A stretch of DNA of 64,000 nt from NCBI RefSeq assembly GCF_022539505.1, contig NC_061508.1, positions 97,133,276 through 97,197,275 of the forward strand, written 5' to 3'. How positions within the stretch are numbered: the stretch's first letter is position 1; every line of letters starts with the position of its first letter. Made by a program: the position numbers and the translations under genes. The DNA is from Lolium rigidum. Lineage: Eukaryota > Streptophyta > Magnoliopsida > Poales > Poaceae. Under the pieces are notes generated by a model. It was given only the letters and a program-made list of their open reading frames with translations, did not search any database and was not told where the DNA came from. Of this stretch, positions 56,474 to 64,000 are shown piece by piece.

Positions 56474-58230
56474 TGTAGGGATTCGTTGCATAGAAAACAA
56501 AAAATTTCCTACCGCGAGAACGCAATCCAAGCCAAGATGCAATCTAGAAGATGGGAGCAACGAGGGGATGAACGAGACTAACCCTTGAAGATTTCCAAAG
56601 CCTACGAGAGTAGGCTCTCGTTGCTGCGGTAGACGATCACTTGCCGCTTGCAAAAGCGCGTAGAAGATCTTGACGGTGCCACAATCGGGCAGCACCTCCG
56701 TACTCGGTCACACGTTCGGTGTTGATGACGACATCCTTCTCCTTGTTCCAGCGGGCAGCGGAAGTAGTAGATCCTCCTCGGAATCCCGGCAGCACGACGG
56801 CGTGGTGGCGGTGGTGGTGGAGAACTCCGGCAGGGCTTCGCCTATGCGCTGCGGGAGTTTGTATGTGGAGGAGGGGAGGCTAGGGTTTGGGGAGAGGGGG
56901 CTATGGGCGCCGGCCTCAAGGGGGCATGGGTGGTGCGGACAAGCCATGGGCTGCCCCTCTCCCTCTCCTCCTCATTATATAGGTGGAACCCCAAGGGTTT
57001 GCCCAAAGTCTTCGAATAAGACCCCAACAGAAAAACTGCCTTATGGACGAAACCTAGAGGGACAGGGACTCTCCCCTTCCCTCTTTTCTTGGCCGGCCAA
57101 GGAGGTGGAATCCACCATGGACTCCACCCTCCCACTTGGTTGGCTGTTTAGGGTTTGTGGAGTCCCTCCGGGACTCCTCCTTCCATAGTGATTTATTTCG
57201 GATAATTCTAGAAACCACCTTCCATAAATTCACCGGATCATTTCCAAACTTGGAATATGACTTCCTATATATGAATCTTATTCTACGGACCATTCCGGAC
57301 CTCCTCGTGATGTCCTGGATCCCATCCGAGACTCCGAACAAAACTTCGAACTCCATTCCATATTCCATATCTACTTAAACGACATCAAACCTTAAGTGTG
57401 TCACCCTACGGTTCGCGAACTATGTAGACATGATTGAGACCTCTCTCCGACCAATAACCAATAGCGGGATCTGGAGATCCATAATGGCTCCCACATATTC
57501 AACGATGACTTTAGTGATCGACTGAACCATTTACATACGATACCGATTCCCTTTGTCACACGATATTTTACTTGTCCGAGGTTTGATCATCGGTATCTCT
57601 ATACCTTGTTCAACCTCGTCTCATGACAAGTACTCTTTACTCGTACCGTGGTATGTGGTCTCTTATGAACCATTCATATGCTTGCAAGCTATTAGACGAC
57701 ATTCCACCGAGAGGGCCCAGAGTATATCTATCGGTCATCGGGATGGACAAATCCCACTGTTGATCCATATGCCTCAACTCATACTTTCCGGATACTTAAT
57801 CCCACCTTTATAACCACCCATTTACGCAGATGGCGTTTGATGTAATCAAAGTACCTTTCCGATATAAGTGATTAACATGATCTCATGGTCGAAAGGACTA
57901 GGTAACTATGTATCGAAAGCTTATAGCAAATAACTTAATGACGTGATCTTATGCTACGCTTAATTGGGTGTGTCCATTATATCATTCATATAATGACATA
58001 ACCTTGTTATTAATAACATCCAATGTTCATGATCACGAAACTATGATCATCTATTAATCAACAAGCTAGTTATATAAGAGGCTTACTAGGGACTCCTTGT
58101 TGTTCACATAACACACATGTATCAATGTTTCGGTTAATACAATTATAGCATGGTATGTAAACATTATCATAAACACAAAGATATATTATAATAAACATTT
58201 TATTATTGCCTCTTGGGCATATCTCCAACA
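56474..58230 (-). repeat. 3' LTR of second BARE-like element
   Basis: TGTAGGGATTCGTTGC...CATATCTCCAACA on the plus strand. The internal sequence begins with the same GTCTCCCACTTGCACTAGAG as in the first element. Confidence 0.88.
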
Positions 58231-58781
58231 GTCTCCCACTTGCACTAGAGTCAATAATCTAGTTTACATATGTAAAGATATAACACCTTGGCCTTCCGGT
58301 GCTTTATCATGTTTTGCTCACGGGAGAAGTTTTAGTCAACGGATCTGACATGCTCAGAAACGTATGTATTTTGCAATTCATTTGCGTCTCAACGCATCAC
58401 TCATTTTCTAAATGAGTCGGCATTAAATATGTTTGGTCTTCTGGTGGAACCTTAATTCCGCGGTCTGAAATATGTCACTAATATTGTCATACATAATATA
58501 GCTTCAAAGTTCTGACACTATCGGAACTAAACCAAGTTCTCAAAGAACCTCTTGACTTAACATCCTCAGTCATTGTCAAAACAATGACATACTCTGCCTT
58601 CGTTTGTAGAATCCGTCACAATATTTAGAACTCTTCTAAATCTAGCATAGACAACTTCTAGCTCATTGTGCTACCTTTTAAACAACACTTAGTCTAATTT
58701 GAGATTGAAATTTTATTTTTATATGTGACAAAACAAATATCGGTGCAACACCTTACAGCGATTTGTTTGTCATTTCTCCAT

Positions 58782-58839
<58 letters not shown>

Positions 58840-60146
58840 TTGGTTCTTCTTAAGTACTCAAGAATATTATTACTGTTTTTCAATGATCATCACATGAATC
58901 ATTCTGGTACATGCTCATAACACTTTTAGAGCACAAGACATCTGATTGTGTACATATTATTCGTGATCTATAATCACTCATGTGTTTTTACTCATTGAGT
59001 GTCAGATACACTCAAGTCTTGTCAAACCTTCACATGACAAGAACATTTTTACTTCAATATCCATTCTATGTACTTTGACTTAAACTTATTATGTGTTTCA
59101 ATCTATCTTCATAGATCTTGACACTAAATTTGTTTCAGTCCATATCCTTTCAATGAAATTAATTCTCAATGAAACATTTTAATCAAGTATATAATTACAT
59201 CATTTATAACCAACTATATGTCATCTACATAAAGTATTATAAATATGTCTCAGCGCTCCCACTTAATTTCTTGCAAATGCAAGCCTCTTCATCGTCTCTG
59301 ATGAAATCAAAAACTCTTTGACTATTTTCATATGGTGAAGATTCCAACTCCGCGATACTCACTTCATCCAATTGAAGTTCGTATACCTATCTAGTATTCT
59401 ACGGACTAGCAAAACTCTTGGTTGTATCTTGTATACACCTTTAATACACACTTCTGTTAAGTAATATATTTTGCCATCCTACTAGCATATCTCATAAAAG
59501 AAATATGTAGCGATTACTAGAATAATCCACATATACTATAAGCATTGCTACGGAAGATCTAATCTTATCGTAGTCAACTCTTTGAACTTTGTCATAAACA
59601 ACTTTTCGACAAGTCAAGCTTCATCAATTTTATAGATCCATTTACTTTCAATAAGTATTCATCTATCTTGGATTTCATGGCGTATAGCCATTTTAACGGA
59701 GTCAGGGCCCATCATAACTTCTTTGTATGCAGTTGGTTTATCATTGTTCAAAATCAATCCTTTGTCCACAAATCATTTATTTGATCACAAAGTAAACCAT
59801 ACCTACAAGGTTCAATGTGAACTTCGATCTCCATGGCTAAAAACACTTTGTATTCATGGGAGCCATGATTGTCGTGGCCGATTCCGGAACTAATTCCGAT
59901 GCTGCGCTACTCTGATCATTATGCTCAGGTTCATAAACCTTATCAAATTTTATTATCCTCCCACTCAAATACTTCGCTAGAAACAATTTCTTGGAAATAA
60001 ATAAGAAACATCGACAAACACTTTTGTCTTTGTATCCATAGTGGAAAAAATTCCCAATCAATTCTTTGGGATAACCAACAAAGACATTCATCCGATTTTG
60101 GTTGTAAACTTATTTACTTATGCTATGCATACCAAAATTTAAGAAA
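58231..60146 (-). pseudogene. Heavily decayed copia RNase H, RT and integrase linker
   Basis: AT-rich and full of stops. Landmarks on the minus strand: the YVDD codons at 59220-59231; FVGYPKELIG-type linker and KLFLAKYL in an 84-codon frame at 59837-60091; the KFW..HK..LQPKSDE relic of the KVWGCEAYVKNLQPDKL block at 60080-60145. The divergence from the first element's pol is much greater than that between the LTRs, so this may be a different subfamily. Confidence 0.68.
58786..58837. repeat. (TA)n microsatellite
   Basis: About 26 uninterrupted TA units inside the decayed pol. Confidence 0.95.
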
Positions 60147-60166
60147 AGACTATTAGGGTTCATACC

Positions 60167-60725
60167 TGTCGTTGCCTAATCGACGGTACCTCGGAGGAGG
60201 GATCCTCACGAGGGGGAGAAGAAGTAGTGGCCATAGGGCGGAGTGCACACGGGACGGTGGTACGCGAGTTACCCAGCTTCGGAACACCCGCACGATGACG
60301 GGGCCTACCGCCGCTTGTCCGGAATTATCTGGGCGCTTTCGCGTTGTTACAATGAGTTGTGGTTGTGCCTCTAGGGCTCCCGGGATCCGGCTTATAAAGG
60401 CGCACGGATCTAGGGTTTACACGGAGAGTCCTAGCCGGATTACAGATAACCTAACTATGGTACAATATCTTGCCGTGCACGTCACGGATCCGCCTTCCAT
60501 ACACGTCTTCCCGGATCCGGGTTCCTCATGGGCCTCCATGGATCCGGGTCACTCCTATGTCGGTGCGGATCCGGCCCGCTGATCCCGGGCTGGACTTCTT
60601 CCTTCATGATCAACAGCAACCTGGGCCGCCCGATGGGCCACATGCCTCATCACCGTCTGTGGGCCACCCGGGCTTGCCGGATCTAGGCACTGTCGATGGT
60701 ACACCTATGAAGTATACCCACAACA
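60167..60725 (-). repeat. LTR of second Tat-type element
   Basis: On the minus strand it starts TGTTGTGGGTATACTTC (at 60725). The other boundary is set at TGTC 60167 and is tentative. The minus strand has CCTTTATAAG at 60391-60400, a likely TATA box. Confidence 0.6.
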
Positions 60726-61147
60726 GTAGCCCCCAGAGTTCTCCGAGTTTCGCCTGCAGTTTCCGCCTTGCTGGTTCATTATAATCTCCGGCAAACGGTG
60801 GTAACGCGGAGAAACTTGAAGAGCTCCAACTTTGCATTTTCTTCTTTTTCCAACTTATAGCCGGAAAATGCTCCCACCCCGCGGGACTTCATCCATCGAC
60901 GTTCAAAAGAACATCTCCGGGTTACTCCCTGCTCGAATGAGAGACAACTTATCTTCACGCAGTTACCCGGAATCTTAAAAAGACTCAAACGGTTCCGCCA
61001 ATTCTGGCGCCATTTTTGCGCGATTTGTGCGGTAACTTATCTCTAGCCATTTTTACCGTTAGGGTTTGGGACACGTGTCACGCATCCAACGGCGCGACGC
61101 TTGCGTTCCGACCACAGGATGCGGAACACGAATCTTATCCCTTAGCC
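60726..61147. other. Non-coding stretch between LTR and antisense gene
   Basis: Contains the polypurine tract at 60726 and the proximal promoter of the plus-strand gene. No coding sequence. Confidence 0.5.
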
Positions 61148-61155
61148 TATAAATA
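61148..61155 (+). promoter_or_regulatory. TATA box of the second antisense gene
   Basis: TATAAATA in AGCCTATAAATATCAGCC, followed by a pyrimidine-rich leader (CCCCTTTACCCCTC). Confidence 0.7.
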
Positions 61156-61470
61156 TCAGCCGTCGACCCCTTTACCCCTCATTCACCCCCTTCTCACCTC
61201 TCTGCCGAGCGCCGCCCGAGAGCTCCTCCTCCGCCGTGCCGGAACGTGCCGGAACCTGCCGGAAAGTCACCGGAGCATCACCGGAGCGAACTCGCCACCG
61301 TGGTGTTCTTCGTGTTCATAACTCCGGCGAGCCACCGCAACTCCGACCACCGCACGCCATTACGGTAAACCTTCGAGCTCCACTTTCGCGCCGTAGTTGG
61401 TAGGGATGAACTTGGGGAAGATGATGTGGGATCCGACTAAAGAAAAGCTTCCGCCTAACTTTTTCTTCAG

Positions 61471-62148
61471 ATGTCTTCAACAACTCCGCCTCCGACCTCG
61501 GAACCGATTATGGCGACGCCAATTTCCTCCGCCCCTCCTCCCTTCGCCCCAGTCAGGCTGGATCCTTCAAAGGATTCCGGCAAAGAAGCTGAGGGGACCT
61601 CCGCTCACCCGGAGAAAACCTCCGAGGCGGGCCAGACGGAGCAGCAAGCGGAAGAAGCTGCCAAGAAATCCAAAGCTCGGAAGCGCGACTCTGAAGCTAA
61701 GGGAAAATGGTGGCCCTGTACCACCACCGAAACGGAACTGAAGAACCTCGAGGCGGAGGGTTTCCTGCAACCCGGAAGCTGGAGGTCAGTTCCACTAGAA
61801 CCAACTCCGGCTCCTAAGGATGACGAGATGGTGCTGACGAAGGCATTAGTGGAGCGCGGATTCTCATTTCCGCCTTCAGACTTCTTCCGAGAAATTCTGA
61901 AGACATATGGGCTCCAACCCCACAATATATCTCCAAACAGTGTGCTCGCCATCAGCAACCATGTCGCTCTCTGCGAAGGCCACCTCCGGGTGACTCCAGA
62001 ACTTCCTCTGTTCCAATATTTCTTTACTGTCAAGAAAGAGAAGATCCGCCAAACTTCCGAGTTGCCAACTTGCGGATCCATCACTTTCCTCCTCCGCCCG
62101 GGTCGCGTCTACCCCCACACCGATCGCCATGAATCCGCGAGGTATTGG
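61471..62148 (+). pseudogene. Antisense gene of second Tat-type element (PF04195), truncated
   Basis: A leader intron with GTAAAC donor (61365) and TTTTCTTCAG acceptor (61470) places ATG 61471 at the first codon of exon 2. The frame is open for 226 codons. Residues 1-75 are Pro/Ser-rich then basic (AAKKSKARKRDSEAKGKWW). KALVERGFSFPPSDFFREIL, YGLQPHNISPNSVLAISN, HVALCEGHLRVTPELPLF and CGSITFLLRPG match the PF04195 domain, the same family as the gene at 25918. The copia LTR that starts at 62149 cuts it; the last codons read RYW from the junction. No frameshift is seen in the part present. Function unknown. Confidence 0.75.
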
Positions 62149-62540
62149 TGAAAGTGCATGGAGCCCCCATGTGTGGTTTTGGTAATTAATGACAATCCCT
62201 ATGGACTAATGTTTGCATTGAGTTATATTTGTAGGAGTTGTCCATAGGCAATTCTTGAACCATATGTTGGCTTCAAGGTTGCAATAAGAAGAAATTCATG
62301 AAGGATATCAAGTGTCAAGTATGTCTTGAAGATGAAGATGTAGTGAGCCCTCAAGTTACTTCAAGACATCAACATGATGAAGAATGAAGAAATGTAGTGC
62401 AAGTTCAAGATGAGCCAACTCGAAGAGTTCATAAGCTTGAAGCTTGCCATGGAGAAATGATGTGCAAGTTCAAGATGAGCCATCTCGAAGAGGTCCTTTG
62501 CTTGAGTCTTGCCATCCATATGATGATCATGGATATGTGA

Positions 62541-62680
62541 AGATGCGCCGAAGAAGAAGCTCTCCCATGGTGGATTATGGGGGAGCAATCCACATGGTGG
62601 TCATGGTTATGCGAAGATGCGCCGAAGAAGAAGCTCTCCCATGGTGGTTTATGGGGGAGCAATCTACAAGACTTCGTCAA
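62541..62680 (+). repeat. 74 bp tandem repeat in the copia LTR
   Basis: AGATGCGCCGAAGAAGAAGC at 62541 recurs at 62615 with the following GGGGGAGCAATC. Confidence 0.85.
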
Positions 62681-62910
62681 GCAAGCACAAGCAAGAAATG
62701 CGTTCCATCTTGTTGAGGTCAAGATCGTCGTCATCAAGCTCAAGTGGAATGCGCAAGTATAAGGTTTGCTCTTGATAGGGTTTCTTTCTCACCGGTCTTA
62801 TAGTGTAGTTGGAGACCGGTTTATAGTTTAGTTGCCGTACTATCAAGAGGGCTCTCGAGTGAGTAACTCGATCGTATCGCTCGGAGAGAGCTCAAACCTT
62901 TGCATCCTTG

Positions 62911-63143
62911 CATCATCTTTCTTGGTTGTCATTTGGACCTTATCCATGTGATGTTTTAGAGCTTGTGCTTATTCTCATGACAAGCTCTAGTTCATCGAAA
63001 CGGATTTCGCATAGATCACTTGTTGCGTTTTCGAGTTTGGTTCATCATCTTTCTTGGTTGTCATTTGGATCTTATCCATGTGATGATTTAGAGCTTGGGC
63101 TTATTCTCATGACAAGCTCTAGTTCATCAAGAATGATTTTTAC
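62911..63143 (+). repeat. 132 bp tandem repeat in the copia LTR
   Basis: CATCATCTTTCTTGGTTGTC at 62911 recurs at 63043, including GACAAGCTCTAGTTCATC. Confidence 0.85.
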
Positions 63144-63421
63144 ACGGGCAACTTGTTGCATTTTCAAGATTGGAGGTTTTACCGGTATGTCTTTTTTAGA
63201 TAGGTCAAACCTTTCATCATTTGTTTCTATCCTCCCTTGTTGGACTATGATGGTTTCCTGCATGATCTTGTAGAGCTTGTTCCTAGCTTCAAAACAAGCC
63301 CAAGATCATCAAAATCGGAGTCCGGATGCTAAAGTTATGCCCGTTTTAGTTTTGGTGTTTCTGCAGTTTACTTGGGCCTCGAAATCGACTAAGGACCTGG
63401 GGAATTGCTGCTCAGTATAGG

Positions 63422-63520
63422 GGCCGGATTTTTGGCCGGATTTTGACCAGGTTTTGTCCCTGAGGCCGGATTATCCGGGGGCGGATTATCCGGCCCCAAC
63501 TTAGGCCGGATTATCCGGCC
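63422..63520 (+). promoter_or_regulatory. Cluster of palindromic GGCCGGATTATCCGGCC motifs
   Basis: Half or whole copies at 63422, 63434, 63463, 63481 and 63504; the last is the full 17 bp palindrome. They lie 30-130 bp upstream of the TATA box, the place for activator sites. Confidence 0.6.
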
Positions 63521-63550
63521 CTCGAAAGTCTGCAACGGCTCGATTTTCTT

Positions 63551-63568
63551 GGGGGTATAAATACCCCC
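63551..63568 (+). promoter_or_regulatory. LTR TATA box inside a palindrome
   Basis: GGGGGTATAAATACCCCC: arms GGGGGTAT and ATACCCCC around AA. The TATAAATA core suits the LTR promoter. Confidence 0.7.
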
Positions 63569-64000
63569 TTCTTCCTCCTTGGGCTGTTGTTTCTTCCACT
63601 CTCTCTCTCCTCCATTGTTGTTCTTGAGAAGCTTGCCCTATCTCTCTATCCCTCCATGATTCTTGCCCCATTTTGAGGGAAAGAGAGAGGAGATCTAGAT
63701 CCACACTTTGACCAAACCAAATCATCTCTTTGTGAGTGAATCTTTGGGATCTAGATCTTGGAGAATTTTGTGTTCTCCTCTTTGTTCTTCCTCTCTTATT
63801 CCCCCAATAGCTTTTGTAGCTTTGTTGGAATTTGAGAGAGAAGGACTTGAGCATCTTTGTGGTGTTCTTGCCATTGCATTTGGTGCATCGGTTTGATTTC
63901 TCCACGGTGATTCGTGGAGGTGAAAGCAAGAAGGTTGTTACTCTTGGGTTCTTGGAACCCTAGACGGATTCTACGCCTTTGTGGCGATTTGTTGGGAGCC

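Larger units (their letters stand above)
56474..60146 (-). mobile_element. Second BARE-like element: 3' LTR and decayed pol
   Basis: LTR 56474-58230 (1757 bp, same family as 4423-6208 but more diverged), then about 1.9 kb of internal sequence in the same minus orientation. The element is cut at about 60146 where a Gypsy LTR follows. Its 5' part is not in the window. Confidence 0.8.
60167..62148 (-). mobile_element. Second Tat-type Gypsy element, 3' LTR end only
   Basis: Same layout as the 3' end of the element at 23708: LTR, then GTAGCCCCCAG (polypurine tract on the minus strand), a non-coding stretch, and a plus-strand antisense gene with a TATA box. It is cut at 62148 by a copia LTR. The sequence is not closely related to the first element, so it is another family. 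Confidence 0.7.
62149..64000 (+). mobile_element. LTR of SIRE/Maximus-like copia element, continues past window
   Basis: Begins TGAAAGTGCATGGAGCCCCC, which I recall as the LTR start of Maximus-type SIRE copia elements in Triticeae. The plus-strand TATA box and CT-rich leader (CTCTCTCTCCTCC near 63600) indicate plus orientation. At least 1852 bp. No end, PBS or coding region is in view. Confidence 0.65.

Noticed and set aside
58786..58837. (TA)n considered as an origin or regulatory site
   Set aside because: A plain microsatellite in decayed pol; nothing else supports a function.

Overview
The window looks like a piece of a large, repeat-rich grass chromosome, from a pooid relative of wheat, oat or ryegrass. 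The evidence is a mix of BARE-1/WIS/Angela-like copia LTRs (start TGTTGGAGATATGCCC), Sabrina-like LTRs (start TGATACGTCTCC), Tat-lineage Gypsy elements with antisense genes, PIF/Harbinger elements with TAA/TTA target duplications, Stowaway and Mutator elements, and L1-type LINE debris. Only one host gene is convincing: the 5' end of a DOMON-domain (AIR12/cytochrome b561-DOMON type) gene on the minus strand at 1-358. The species and all TE family names are inferred from memory of these families. No database search was run.

Layout. 1-358 host gene; 1090-1435 short Harbinger element; 1440-3965 minus-strand LINE debris split by a 1.6 kb solo LTR; 4423-13207 a complete but pol-defective BARE-like copia element (TSD TATAC); 13456-14560 another LINE; 15338-23010 a head-to-tail duplicated non-coding segment (units A and B), with unit A expanded by a MITE-in-MITE nest, a Harbinger element with a transposase relic, a LINE and a Stowaway; 23635-45996 one deep nest (Stowaway, then LINE, then a Tat-type Gypsy element, then a Sabrina-like element, plus a 546 bp solo LTR); 46386-47884 a Harbinger element carrying a B3-like gene; 48451-51379 a probable retroposon holding a 2.1 kb Mutator-like element; 53335-56048 a third partial copy of the duplicated segment (unit C), split by a 2 kb Harbinger element carrying a passenger gene; 56052-60146 a truncated Harbinger element and a second BARE-like element; 60167-62148 the LTR and antisense gene of a second Tat-type Gypsy element; 62149-64000 the LTR of a SIRE/Maximus-like copia element.

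How the parts work. The 13.5 kb Tat-type element (Sabrina-like insert removed) is transcribed from the minus strand and carries gag, protease, RT, two RNase H domains and integrase, all broken in places. Between integrase and its 3' LTR it carries an opposite-strand gene with its own TATA box and about eight exons. The Sabrina-like element landed inside one intron of that gene. Two Harbinger elements likewise carry passenger genes with their own TATA boxes. The most interesting material is therefore transposon cargo: promoter-bearing genes of unknown function inside three element types. No rRNA, tRNA or CRISPR array was seen.
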